From positions 1 to 64,000 of the forward strand of contig NZ_JAAMFK010000004.1 in assembly GCF_018437275.1 (NCBI RefSeq): DNA of 64,000 nucleotides. The letters run 5' to 3'. Under the pieces are notes generated by a model, which was not told the DNA's origin, ran no database searches, and was given only the letters and a program-made list of their open reading frames with translations. Positions 1-7,729 of the stretch are shown here, piece by piece; within the stretch, counting starts at the first letter, position 1; every line of letters starts with the position of its first letter. The DNA is from Fructobacillus broussonetiae (GTDB lineage Bacteria; Bacillota; Bacilli; Lactobacillales; Lactobacillaceae). The translations under genes were made by a program, and so were the position numbers.

Positions 1-65
1 AGCTCTTTAGCGCCAAAAGTAGTTGCCGGAACGCTGGCTGCGAGGATAGGACGACGCGATGCCGT
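1..65 (+). rRNA. rrf: 5S ribosomal RNA, 3' part only
   Basis: The first ~65 bases match the 3' half of a Firmicute 5S rRNA: a GCGCC...AAAGTAGTT segment followed by GCGAGGATAGGACG. The 5' half lies outside the window, so the exact 3' end (about 62-68) cannot be fixed by pairing with its own 5' strand. The tRNA cluster directly downstream is the usual tail of an rrn operon in this group. Confidence 0.85.
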
Positions 66-90
66 ACATATAAGAATAAAAAAGAGTTTT

Positions 91-181
91 GGAGAGGTGT
101 CCGAGTCTGGCTTAAGGAGCACGGTTGGAAACCGTGTAAGCGTCGAAAGGTGCTTCGAGGGTTCGAATCCCTTCCTCTCCA
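91..181 (+). tRNA. tRNA-Ser (anticodon GGA)
   Basis: The cloverleaf has a 7-bp acceptor stem (GGAGAGG with CCTCTCC), a long variable arm typical of class II tRNAs, a TTCGAAT T-loop and an anticodon loop reading TTGGAAA. The anticodon GGA decodes UCC/UCU. CCA is not encoded. It is the first tRNA after the 5S gene. Confidence 0.95.
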
Positions 182-190
182 TTAAATTCT

Positions 191-263
191 GGACGCTTAG
201 CTCAGCTGGGAGAGCACCTGCCTTACAAGCAGGGGGTCACAGGTTCGATCCCTGTAGCGTCCA
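191..263 (+). tRNA. tRNA-Val (anticodon TAC)
   Basis: 73-nt cloverleaf with acceptor GGACGCT paired to AGCGTCC, D-arm GCTC/GAGC, anticodon loop CTTACAA and T-loop TTCGATC. Anticodon TAC reads GUA. Discriminator base A, CCA not encoded. It lies 9 nt after tRNA-Ser and is probably cotranscribed with it. Confidence 0.95.
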
Positions 264-337
264 TAGCAACATTTCTTTTTTATTTTTACAGCATGGGCAA
301 GAGTGCTTAGATGGGGTGCGAGTCCTCAGCATGTTGT

Positions 338-358
338 TCAGTTATAAAACTGATTTTT
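338..358 (+). terminator. possible terminator inside the tRNA cluster
   Basis: A short hairpin (TCAGTT, loop ATAA, AACTGA) followed by five T. It would separate Ser-Val from Trp-His-Leu. The stem is only 6 bp and AT-rich, so it may be leaky. Confidence 0.35.
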
Positions 359-366
359 GAAAATTT

Positions 367-440
367 AGGGATATAGTTCAATGGTAGAATAGCGGTCTCC
401 AAAACCGTTGATGGGGGTTCGACTCCCTCTATCCCTGCCA
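367..440 (+). tRNA. tRNA-Trp (anticodon CCA)
   Basis: Acceptor AGGGATA pairs with TATCCCT, anticodon loop is CTCCAAA and the T-loop is TTCGACT. Anticodon CCA reads UGG. The discriminator is G and, unlike its neighbours, the 3' CCA is encoded (438-440). Confidence 0.95.
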
Positions 441-441
441 T

Positions 442-515
442 GGCGGTAGTGGTGAAGTGGTTAACACACTGGTTTGTGGATCCAGCATGCGAGGGTTCGA
501 TCCCCTTCTATCGCC
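442..515 (+). tRNA. tRNA-His (anticodon GTG)
   Basis: The extra 5' G (G-1, position 442) faces C73 (515), the identity mark of tRNA-His. The acceptor is GCGGTAG with CTATCGC and the anticodon loop TTGTGGA contains GTG. One oddity: the last anticodon-stem pair (31-39) is T-T. It starts 2 nt after the CCA of tRNA-Trp. Confidence 0.93.
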
Positions 516-541
516 CTAATAAAGTTGTAAAACTTTATATT

Positions 542-625
542 GCCCTTGTGGCGGAATTGGCAGACGCGCTGGACTCAAAATCCAGTGGTGGCAACACCGT
601 GTGGGTTCGACTCCCACCGAGGGCA
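542..625 (+). tRNA. tRNA-Leu (anticodon CAA)
   Basis: 84-nt class II tRNA with acceptor GCCCTTG/CGAGGGC, a variable arm and anticodon loop CTCAAAA. Anticodon CAA reads UUG, the Leu codon used very heavily in the genes of this window. Confidence 0.95.
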
Positions 626-630
626 TCACA

Positions 631-658
631 AAGCAACTCAGCAATGAGTTGCTTTTTT
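631..658 (+). terminator. terminator of the tRNA cluster
   Basis: Stem GCAACTCA, loop GCAA, TGAGTTGC, followed by six T. It closes the rRNA/tRNA unit. Confidence 0.85.
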
Positions 659-717
659 CTTTGCCTTTTTTCGTGTAAAATATGATTATATAAACACGTA
701 ATGGCAAGGAGAAGAGA

Positions 718-1302
718 ATGAAGAAAAGCACGGTTTGGACTTTGGCAGTCGTATTTGCGGCAGTATTCATCGCGTTGATGTTTATCCTCGGAAAGAACAG
801 CGGTCAAAAGGATACTACTAATAAGGAAGGTAACACCTCATCAGCCGCGATGTCTTCTTCATCATCTAAGAAGGCTGTTCAGGCCGCTAAGAGCTTCTGG
901 TCTGATGATAAGAACAAGGCCCTCTCTTCATTCATGGCTTCTTGGCAAAAGAATATGAAGCAAACCTATGTTGGGACTTATGACGATAAGGAACCAAACT
1001 ACTACGGTATCCTCTTTCCAGAAGAACTTGAGAGTGGTCATTTGAAGAACCAGGTCATCATTGATGGTAAGCAGAAGAACCTTTCTTGGAACCCATCAGC
1101 CAATGAGCAAGACGGATTGAACGTTGTGGCGGTTGCGGCCGAAGCAACACAGAGCATGAAGGGAATCCTATACTTCTTCACGGTCGAAAACAACCAGCCA
1201 ACAGTTTACGTTTCAACAACAAACAACGGTGGACAACTCTACTTCCAAAAGAGTCAAAACGCCGATCTTCAAAAGAATTTTGCGAAGGTTTTCCACTCCT
1301 AA
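718..1302 (+). CDS. DUF4767-family cell-surface protein
   Basis: 194 aa. A membrane-spanning N-terminus (residues ~8-25) is followed by a Ser/Thr/Asn-rich linker (~30-52) and a C-terminal domain of about 140 residues. That domain begins with a Trp- and Lys-rich helix (FMASWQKNMKQTY), the pattern of the DUF4767 domain found in many lactic-acid-bacterial exported proteins; its function is unknown. There is no Cys after the hydrophobic stretch, so it looks membrane-anchored rather than a lipoprotein. Start ATG has a good Shine-Dalgarno (aaggaga) 6-8 nt upstream. It is flanked by terminators and appears monocistronic. Family assignment is from the pattern of conserved aromatic residues, so moderate confidence. 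Confidence 0.7.
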   Translation: MKKSTVWTLAVVFAAVFIALMFILGKNSGQKDTTNKEGNTSSAAMSSSSSKKAVQAAKSFWSDDKNKALSSFMASWQKNMKQTYVGTYDDKEPNYYGILFPEELESGHLKNQVIIDGKQKNLSWNPSANEQDGLNVVAVAAEATQSMKGILYFFTVENNQPTVYVSTTNNGGQLYFQKSQNADLQKNFAKVFHS

Positions 1303-1350
1303 TCGGAAATTGAGTGGGGAAGTTTTGACCTTTCTGATGCTGAATAAATC

Positions 1351-1384
1351 AAAAACGCTCGGGACAAGTTCCCGGCGTTTTTTG
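1351..1384 (+). terminator. terminator after the DUF4767 gene
   Basis: AACGC-T-CGGGA, loop CAAG, TTCCCG-GCGTT, followed by a T-run. It separates the DUF4767 gene from rsmG. Confidence 0.75.
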
Positions 1385-1483
1385 TTAGGAAAAAGAAATG
1401 GGAATTCCTTGATTATCGGCTTTATTTTAGGTATTCTTGATATTAGTAAACTAGGGGAAAATGGCCTGGTTTGGAGGAAAAAT

Positions 1484-2200
1484 TTGAATCCAGAAAGTTT
1501 TAAAAATCAACTAGCCGAGGCCGGTTTATCCCTGTCTGACAAACAGTTAGCGCAATTTGAAACATACTTTGAAAAGCTTGTTTTGGCCAACCAGTCCTTT
1601 AACTTAACGGCAATTACTGAAAAAGAGGAAGTCTACTTAAAGCATTTCTTTGATTCACTTACGTTGGCTTTGGAGTTTCCAGAGTTAAAAGATGGTGAAC
1701 CGACTCTGATTGATGTCGGATCTGGCGCTGGCTTTCCTGCTTTACCATTGAAGATTGCGTTGCCAAACTTGAAGGTTACGATGGTTGACTCACTGAACAA
1801 GCGAGTGAACTTCTTGAAGGAAATGGTTCAAGAACTCGGCCTTTCAAACGTGACGGTTATTCACGGTCGTGCAGAAGACCTTGGAAAGGACGAGAAGCTT
1901 CGTGAAAGCTTTGACTACGCGACAGCCCGTGCGGTTGCTCGGACAGCGGTCCTTGCTGAGTACACGTTGCCATTCGTTAAAATTGGCGGTGCCTTCCTCG
2001 TGATGAAGGGTTCAGCTGGTCAAGAAGAAATGAAGGCAGGGCAGAAGGCTCTCGATACATTGGGTGGAAAACTTGTATCCGAAACGAATCTGACTTTGCC
2101 TAACGAAGACCCACGCGTCATCCAACGGGTTGATAAGGTGAAGAAGACCCCCAAAAAGTATCCACGTCAAGCGGGTACACCTTCAAAGAAACCCCTTTAA
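1484..2200 (+). CDS. rsmG: 16S rRNA (guanine527-N7)-methyltransferase RsmG
   Basis: 238 aa from a TTG start at 1484, chosen because GGAGG lies 6 nt upstream (1473-1477) and the family N-terminus (NPESFKNQLAEAGLSLSD) begins there. Motif I is IDVGSGAGFPALPLKIA, the SAM-binding loop; NLTAITEKEEVYLKHFFDSL is the family signature. RsmG methylates the N7 of G527 in the 530 loop of 16S rRNA. The basic C-terminus (KKTPKKYPRQAG) is typical. It is the first gene of the conserved rsmG-parA-parB cluster that lies near the replication origin in many Firmicutes. Confidence 0.95.
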   Translation: MNPESFKNQLAEAGLSLSDKQLAQFETYFEKLVLANQSFNLTAITEKEEVYLKHFFDSLTLALEFPELKDGEPTLIDVGSGAGFPALPLKIALPNLKVTMVDSLNKRVNFLKEMVQELGLSNVTVIHGRAEDLGKDEKLRESFDYATARAVARTAVLAEYTLPFVKIGGAFLVMKGSAGQEEMKAGQKALDTLGGKLVSETNLTLPNEDPRVIQRVDKVKKTPKKYPRQAGTPSKKPL

Positions 2201-2230
2201 GCATTTATTCTTTTGTAAAGGAGCAAGACT

Positions 2231-2995
2231 GTGGCAAAAATTATTGCTTTAGCCAACCAAAAAGGTGGCGTTGGTAAAACAACAACTAGTATCAATCTCT
2301 CTGCGGCTTTAGCTAAGGCTGGTAAGAAAGTCCTCTTGGTCGACGCCGACCCTCAGGGAAACGCATCATCAGGAGTGGGTGTCGACAAGTCCACTTTGGA
2401 ACACGACATTTACGATGTGATTGTTCAGGATTTTCCTGCCAAGAACGCCATTTTGCATTCCTCAACAAAGGGCTTGGACATCCTGCCAACGACGATTCAA
2501 TTGTCAGAAGCCGAAGTTCAATTGGTCGAGATGGAAGAACGTGAATACCGCTTGAACCGTGCTTTATCAACGGTATCCGGTGAATACGACTACGTGATCA
2601 TCGATAACCCACCATCATTGGGCTTGCTGACGATTAACTCCTTTACGGCGGCCGACGCCGTCTTGATTCCAGTTCAAACGGAATTTTATGCCCTTGAAGG
2701 TTTGGGCCAGTTGATCAACACGATTGAGTTGGTCCGCCAGGGGTTGAACCCAGAACTTGAAATGGCGGGTATCCTGCTCACCATGTATGACAGCCGAACG
2801 AACCTTGCTAAGCAAGTTTCTGAAGAAGTTCGTTCATACTTTGAAGACCGTGTGTACGACACGGTCATTCCGCGCTCCGTTCGTTTGTCCGAAGCGCCAT
2901 CATACGGCCAGGCCATCATTGACTTTGATCCAAAGTCACCAGGGGCCCGCGTCTACACAGCCTTTGCGAAGGAGGTAATCGCTCAATATGGTTAA
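2231..2995 (+). CDS. parA: chromosome-partition ATPase ParA (Soj)
   Basis: 254 aa, GTG start with SD aaaggag. It has the deviant Walker A box KGGVGKTT at residues 11-18, a Walker A' motif (LLVDADPQG) and Walker B (YVIIDNPPSLG). This is the Soj type: a short ATPase without an N-terminal HTH, acting with ParB on origin segregation and on DnaA control. Its stop overlaps the parB start by 8 bp, so the two are translationally coupled. Length equals the usual ~253 aa. Confidence 0.95.
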   Translation: MAKIIALANQKGGVGKTTTSINLSAALAKAGKKVLLVDADPQGNASSGVGVDKSTLEHDIYDVIVQDFPAKNAILHSSTKGLDILPTTIQLSEAEVQLVEMEEREYRLNRALSTVSGEYDYVIIDNPPSLGLLTINSFTAADAVLIPVQTEFYALEGLGQLINTIELVRQGLNPELEMAGILLTMYDSRTNLAKQVSEEVRSYFEDRVYDTVIPRSVRLSEAPSYGQAIIDFDPKSPGARVYTAFAKEVIAQYG

Positions 2996-3890
2996 TAAAA
3001 AAGGTGGCTTAGGAAAGAACATGGATTCACTCTTTGGATCCAACGGCATTTCTAAGCAAGCATTGGAACACTCTAAGACGATTACTCGTGTCGCTGACGA
3101 CGCTGAAAAGGTCGTGGACTTACCACTCGCAAAGATTGAAGCCAACCCATTCCAACCCCGTTTAAAGTTTGACGAGGATTCCATCAAGGAATTGGCCCAA
3201 TCAATTAAAGAAAACGGTTTGCTCACGCCAATCATTGTTCGCAAAGCCGGCGCAAAGTACCAAATTATTGCTGGAGAACGTCGTTTCCGTGCAACGAAGA
3301 CGCTCTTCGCTAAAACGATTACGGCCATCGTTCGCGAAACAAACGATGAAACGATGGCAACGCTTGCTTTGATTGAAAACCTCCAGCGCGACAACCTGGA
3401 TCCAATTGAAGAGGCTCGTGCCTACGCCAACTTGATGTCCCAACTTGAATTAACGCAATCTAAGTTGGCCGACCGCGTTGGTAAGGAACGGACAACGGTG
3501 GCAAACGCTTTGCGTTTGCTCAAGTTGCCTGACAAGGTTCAGCAACTTGTTCAACAAGGTGAACTATCCATGGGGCAGGCACGTGCCTTGCTTGGATTGG
3601 AAAAGGAGAGCCAGTTAAACTCGGTTTTGTCCGTTGTCTTGAAGGACGGCTTAAACGTCCGTCAGGTAGAAGCCTTGGTTAAAAAGGCAAATGCCGGAGA
3701 CAAGCCAAAGCAACCTGGAAAGCAGCCATCACCATTCGCTGAAGACTTGGCCAACCGTTTGGAAGACAAGTTTGGAACGAAGGTGAAGGTGAACGCTGGT
3801 AAGAAGGGTTCAGGAAAAATCGAAATTAACTATGTATCCAACCGTGACTTGGAACGTATTTTGGAAATCTTAGCCATCGAGGTAGACTAA
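2988..3890 (+). CDS. parB: chromosome-partition protein ParB (Spo0J)
   Basis: 300 aa. The N-terminal CTPase/ParB domain carries the GERRFRA box (around residues 90-96); the central HTH (SKLADRVGKERTTVANALRLLKLP) binds parS; the C-terminal dimerization domain is highly basic. An SD (aaggagg) sits inside the end of parA. I did not see a parS palindrome nearby in the window. The protein loads onto parS, spreads as a CTP-dependent clamp and recruits SMC. Its last base is shared with the next start (TAATG). Confidence 0.94.
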   Translation: MVNKKGGLGKNMDSLFGSNGISKQALEHSKTITRVADDAEKVVDLPLAKIEANPFQPRLKFDEDSIKELAQSIKENGLLTPIIVRKAGAKYQIIAGERRFRATKTLFAKTITAIVRETNDETMATLALIENLQRDNLDPIEEARAYANLMSQLELTQSKLADRVGKERTTVANALRLLKLPDKVQQLVQQGELSMGQARALLGLEKESQLNSVLSVVLKDGLNVRQVEALVKKANAGDKPKQPGKQPSPFAEDLANRLEDKFGTKVKVNAGKKGSGKIEINYVSNRDLERILEILAIEVD

Positions 3891-4093
3891 TGGTTGAAAA
3901 GAAGGATTACGATTTGGGTGACTTGGTGGAAATGAAAAAGCCCCATGCCTGCGGTAGTAATGCTTGGATCATCAACCGCATGGGTGCTGACATCAAGTTG
4001 ACGTGTTCAGCATGTCAACGCACCATCATGTTAACCCGTCATGACTTTGATAAGCGCCTTAAGAAGGTGCTTGAAAAAGCAGACAACAAATAA
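3890..4093 (+). CDS. DUF951 family small protein
   Basis: 67 aa; ATG overlaps the parB stop codon (TAATG), so it is translationally coupled. DUF951 proteins are small, conserved in Firmicutes and almost always found between parB and ychF. Motifs seen: LVEMKKPHACGSNAWIINR and CSACQRTIMLTR, giving a Cys at ~22 plus a CxxC pair, which suggests a small metal-binding fold. Function unknown; suggested roles in RNA or nucleic-acid binding are not shown by the sequence. Confidence 0.88.
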   Translation: MVEKKDYDLGDLVEMKKPHACGSNAWIINRMGADIKLTCSACQRTIMLTRHDFDKRLKKVLEKADNK

Positions 4094-4126
4094 CAAGAAA
4101 AGAATTAGAGAAGAGAGGACCAGAGG

Positions 4127-5227
4127 ATGGCTTTAACAGCTGGAATCGTTGGTTTGCCAAACGTTGGGAAGTCAACTTTATTTAACGCAATTACCAAAGC
4201 GGGGGCCGAAATGGCAAACTACCCCTTTGCCACGATTGAACCAAACGTCGGAATCGTCGAGGTCCCAGATGATCGCTTAGCCCGCATTCAAGAAATTGAA
4301 CCGGCTGATAAGATTATCCCAACGACCTTCGAATTTACCGACATCGCCGGTATCGTTAAGGGGGCATCGAAGGGTGAAGGACTTGGAAACAAGTTCTTGG
4401 AAAACATCCGTCAAGTAAATGCCATCGTGCACGTTGTCCGTGCCTTTGATGACGACGAAATCATTCACGTGAATGGTAAGGTTGATCCATTGGACGACAT
4501 CTCAACCATCAACACCGAATTGATTTTGGCCGATTTGGAAGCTGTTGATAAGCGCTATGCTAAGGTCGCTCGTGCAGCGAAGGGATCAGACAAGGCGGCC
4601 AAGGCTGAAGCAGCCGTTTTGGAAAAGATTAAGCCAGTCCTTGAAGAAGGTAAGGCTGTTCGTACCATCGACTTCTCAGATGAAGAAAAAGAAGTGGTGA
4701 AGGGCTTGTTCTTGTTGACGGCTAAGCCTACGTTGTACGTGGCAAACATCGCTGAAGATGACATGGCTAACCCAGAAGCTTCTGCTTACTTTAAGCAAAT
4801 TAAGGAATTTGCCGATACGGAAGGGGCCGAAGTTATCGGACTTTCAGCAAACGCCGAAGAAGAAATCGCTCAATTGGACGATGACGAGAAGGCGGACTAC
4901 CTTGAGCTTGCTGGTATCGAAGAACCTGGTTTGAACAAGCTGATTCGCTCTGCTTACCACTTGCTTGACTTGCGTACCTTCTTCACTGCTGGTGGCAAGG
5001 AAACGCGTGCATGGACGTTTAAGGCGGGTTACAAGGCACCACAAGCAGCTGGTGTTATTCACTCCGACTTCGAACGTGGCTTTATTCGCGCCGAAACCAT
5101 CGCATTTGATGACTTGGACAAGTATGGTTCAGTCAAGGCCGTGAAGGAAGCAGGACGCCTCCGCTCCGAAGGTAAGGATTACGATGTCCAAGACGGTGAC
5201 ATCATTGAATTCCGCTTTAACGTTTAA
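4127..5227 (+). CDS. ychF: redox-regulated ATPase YchF (OLA1 family)
   Basis: 366 aa. The Obg-related P-loop NTPase has G1 (GLPNVGKST), switch II DIAGIVKGASKGEGLG and the NxxE-type variant of G4 (VANIAEDD), which explains ATP rather than GTP preference. It ends with a TGS-like domain (RTFFTAGGKETRAWTF...IEFRFNV). YchF binds ribosomes and ATP and is linked to stress control. Length is the family norm. SD 'gagaggacc' lies upstream, and a 33-nt gap separates it from DUF951 in the same operon. Confidence 0.96.
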   Translation: MALTAGIVGLPNVGKSTLFNAITKAGAEMANYPFATIEPNVGIVEVPDDRLARIQEIEPADKIIPTTFEFTDIAGIVKGASKGEGLGNKFLENIRQVNAIVHVVRAFDDDEIIHVNGKVDPLDDISTINTELILADLEAVDKRYAKVARAAKGSDKAAKAEAAVLEKIKPVLEEGKAVRTIDFSDEEKEVVKGLFLLTAKPTLYVANIAEDDMANPEASAYFKQIKEFADTEGAEVIGLSANAEEEIAQLDDDEKADYLELAGIEEPGLNKLIRSAYHLLDLRTFFTAGGKETRAWTFKAGYKAPQAAGVIHSDFERGFIRAETIAFDDLDKYGSVKAVKEAGRLRSEGKDYDVQDGDIIEFRFNV

Positions 5228-5248
5228 GAAATAAAAAAGGGTGAGACG

Positions 5249-5959
5249 ATGACAGAAGTCGAACACAAATTATCAAAGAAAAATCAAGATTTCCTTTTCC
5301 GTTTTAAGAAGGGACTTCAAGCCTCGGACAAGGTGGAAGAAGAAAAGAAGGAAAGTATCCTGGCCGACATTGAAGAACAATTGGCCGAGGGACAAAAGAG
5401 TGGTCAAACGGCCGCTCAATTGTTTGGTTCACCAAGTGAAGCATTGGATAGCTTCTTGAACCCCGTGCGTTTGGCAAAGGGCTTCCATGACTATTCCTTT
5501 ACCTTCTTGGCAACCGACACGTCCTTGGTCTTGATTATGTTCTTGACTGGTTTCTTCACGGTTACGATGGGCTTTTCTGGATCTGCTAAGGGGTCTGAAG
5601 GAATCGGAATTCTTTCCGCTTTGGCCTTGTCTATCTGGGGTGGATTCATCTACACTTGGGCGATGCAAGCTTTGGTTCCAAATCCGAACCAAGACGAAAA
5701 GAAGAAGCGCTTCCCAACTTGGGCTTTGTTAATCATCGTTGCCCTTTTGTGGGTTGGTGGTTTCTCACTCTTCTTGTACTTACCAGCCGTTATTAACCCT
5801 ATCCTTCCGGTTTGGGGTTACGGCTTGGTCTTCTTCATCGCCTGGGCGGCTTTCTTTGTAAACCGTCGCATGGCAGGAATGAAGCGTGGTGGTGTTTTGG
5901 CTATTTCGAAGCTTGCCCAACAAGAGCGTTTGAAGCAGGAAGCTGATAAAAGAGGTTAA
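5249..5959 (+). CDS. DUF1129 family membrane protein
   Basis: 236 aa. A charged, Lys/Glu-rich N-terminal cytoplasmic part (residues 1-75) precedes about four to five membrane segments (VLIMFLTGFFTVTMGF; GILSALALSIWGGFIY; ALLIIVALLWVGGFSLFLY; VWGYGLVFFIAWAAFFV) and a basic tail. This architecture and the position downstream of ychF match DUF1129 (YyaS-type) proteins of lactobacilli; function unknown. Only 2 nt separate it from the response regulator, so it may be cotranscribed with the envelope-stress pair that follows. Confidence 0.8.
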   Translation: MTEVEHKLSKKNQDFLFRFKKGLQASDKVEEEKKESILADIEEQLAEGQKSGQTAAQLFGSPSEALDSFLNPVRLAKGFHDYSFTFLATDTSLVLIMFLTGFFTVTMGFSGSAKGSEGIGILSALALSIWGGFIYTWAMQALVPNPNQDEKKKRFPTWALLIIVALLWVGGFSLFLYLPAVINPILPVWGYGLVFFIAWAAFFVNRRMAGMKRGGVLAISKLAQQERLKQEADKRG

Positions 5960-5961
5960 TC

Positions 5962-6651
5962 ATGAAAATTTTAGTTGTTGATGACGATCAGGAGATCGCT
6001 GAATTACTTGAAATTTACTTGAAGAACGAAGGCTACGAACCATTGATTGCAAAGGATGGTAAGGAAGCCTTGTCCAAGTTTAACACGAACCCAGACATTG
6101 CCCTCATGGTCTTGGACATCATGATGCCAAACATGACGGGATTCGATGTGTTGAAGGAAGTTCGCAAGGACACGCACATCCCAATTTTGATGTTGTCTGC
6201 TAAGTCAACGGACATGGATAAAATTCAAGGTTTGATTTCTGGAGCCGATGATTATGTCACGAAGCCATTTAATCCTTTGGAAGTGATGGCTCGCATCCGC
6301 TCTTTGATTCGTCGTTCTCAAAACGCTGTTCAAGAACAAAAACCAGATGTATTGACCGTGGCTTCCCTTGTGATTAACAAGGATTCACACGATGTGAAGA
6401 CAGCATCCGGCGATTTGGTCAACTTGACGGCCTTGGAATTCGGTATTCTCTACCTCTTAGCTTCACACCCAAACCGTGTGTTCTCCGCTGATGATATCTT
6501 TGAACGTGTTTGGCAACAAGAATCTGTTGTTTCTGCAAAGACAGTTATGGTTCACGTTTCCCATCTTCGTGATAAACTAGAAGAGGCGACCGGTGGTGAC
6601 CAAGTCATCCAAACGGTCTGGGGTGTCGGATACAAAATTGAAGTGAACTAA
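5962..6651 (+). CDS. OmpR/VanR-type response regulator
   Basis: 229 aa. The receiver domain (1-~115) has the acidic pair D8/D9, phospho-acceptor D52 in MVLDIMMP, T/S switch in LMLSAKS and K in YVTKPF. The C-terminal winged helix (~130-229) is the OmpR/PhoB type (TALEFGILYLLASHPNRVFS...VWGVGYKIEVN). Closest in style to VanR-like regulators of cell-envelope genes. It is followed after 1 nt by its kinase and then by a D,D-carboxypeptidase, suggesting it senses or adjusts peptidoglycan maturation (inference). Confidence 0.9.
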   Translation: MKILVVDDDQEIAELLEIYLKNEGYEPLIAKDGKEALSKFNTNPDIALMVLDIMMPNMTGFDVLKEVRKDTHIPILMLSAKSTDMDKIQGLISGADDYVTKPFNPLEVMARIRSLIRRSQNAVQEQKPDVLTVASLVINKDSHDVKTASGDLVNLTALEFGILYLLASHPNRVFSADDIFERVWQQESVVSAKTVMVHVSHLRDKLEEATGGDQVIQTVWGVGYKIEVN

Positions 6652-6652
6652 A

Positions 6653-7729
6653 ATGATCAAAACCATCACATTGCGATTTTTGGCCCTGGTGAAAGTTCTC
6701 TTAGAGCTTGCTTTCTCCGCTGCAGTGGCCTGGGTCCTACTGTTTGATTGGTTAAAAGTAAGGCCCACCTGGTCAGTATGGACCGGTTGGCCTTCTTTTT
6801 GCTTTTTAACAGGAGGTATCTTCTTCTTATTCTTACTTTTGAAGATTCCAGGCTACCGAAAGGGTCGCACACTAAAGAAATTAACAAACGACCTCCGTGG
6901 CATTCGAAAAAACCAATTAGGGGATAAGAAAGCCTCAAAGCAAGTTAAAAAAACAAAGCCTGTCGCACTTCTGGACGATGTCCTTAATGGCTATCAAGAG
7001 CGTGAAAGGACCTACCAGAAGGAAGCAGCCTCAAAAGAGGAGATGATGACCAATATCTCCCATGATTTGCGAACACCTTTAACGGCGATTATTGGTTACT
7101 TAGGTTTAGTGGCAACACCGAACTCAATCGTTAAAGAAGGCGACCAGCAAAAATACATTGAAACGGCCTATCATAAAGCCAACCAGATGAAGGTCCTCGT
7201 TGAAGACCTGTTTGAATTTGCCAAGCTGCAATCCTCTCAAGTGAACTTGAACATCACGGACTTCTCACTTGGTGATCTCTTTGAACAGGTTTTGGCAAAC
7301 TACGCCATGGAAGCAAAGGATAAGCAGATTCAGCTGACAACACAGTTAGCGCCAAAGCTGATTGTGATGGCGGGTGATTCTGAAAAACTGGCTCGGGTGT
7401 TGATTAACCTCGTGGAAAACGGTTTGAAGTACGGGGCAGGTGCCTCTTTCATCAAATTAACCGCACAGGAAAAGGATGATGGCCAGGTTGAAATCCGAGT
7501 CATCAATGACGGACCAGCCATTCCGAAGGAAGCGCAAGAACAACTCTTCGACCGCTTCTACCGGGTGGAGTCTTCAAGAAACGCAAAAACCGGTGGAACG
7601 GGTCTTGGCCTGTCCATCGTAAAGGGTGTTATCGATCAGCATAAGGGTGAAATCCATGTCGAATCCAACGATGAGCTGACGGCATTTATTATGACATTGC
7701 CTAAAAAACAAAGAAAAGAAGCTGACTAA
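6653..7729 (+). CDS. sensor histidine kinase (VanS-like)
   Basis: 358 aa. Two N-terminal membrane helices (~9-32 and ~45-66) have only a very short outside loop, i.e. an intramembrane-sensing layout with no clear extracellular sensor domain. H-box ISHDLRTPLTAI has the phospho-accepting His near residue 137; the N-box (NLVENGLKYG), G1 and G2 (GGTGLGLSIVKG) follow. No obvious HAMP is visible. Its last base overlaps the dacA start. Pairs with the regulator immediately upstream. Confidence 0.9.
   Translation: MIKTITLRFLALVKVLLELAFSAAVAWVLLFDWLKVRPTWSVWTGWPSFCFLTGGIFFLFLLLKIPGYRKGRTLKKLTNDLRGIRKNQLGDKKASKQVKKTKPVALLDDVLNGYQERERTYQKEAASKEEMMTNISHDLRTPLTAIIGYLGLVATPNSIVKEGDQQKYIETAYHKANQMKVLVEDLFEFAKLQSSQVNLNITDFSLGDLFEQVLANYAMEAKDKQIQLTTQLAPKLIVMAGDSEKLARVLINLVENGLKYGAGASFIKLTAQEKDDGQVEIRVINDGPAIPKEAQEQLFDRFYRVESSRNAKTGGTGLGLSIVKGVIDQHKGEIHVESNDELTAFIMTLPKKQRKEAD

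Noticed and set aside
280-337. Possible degenerate tRNA between tRNA-Val and tRNA-Trp (GGGGTGCGAGTCCTC looks like a T-arm)
   Set aside because: No acceptor, D- or anticodon arm can be drawn around it.
97-360. 87-codon frame through the tRNA-Ser/Val region
   Set aside because: It lies over two clear tRNA cloverleafs and has no SD.
2988-3890. parS site near parB
   Set aside because: No sequence close to the 16-bp parS palindrome was recognised by eye; a search would be needed to exclude it.
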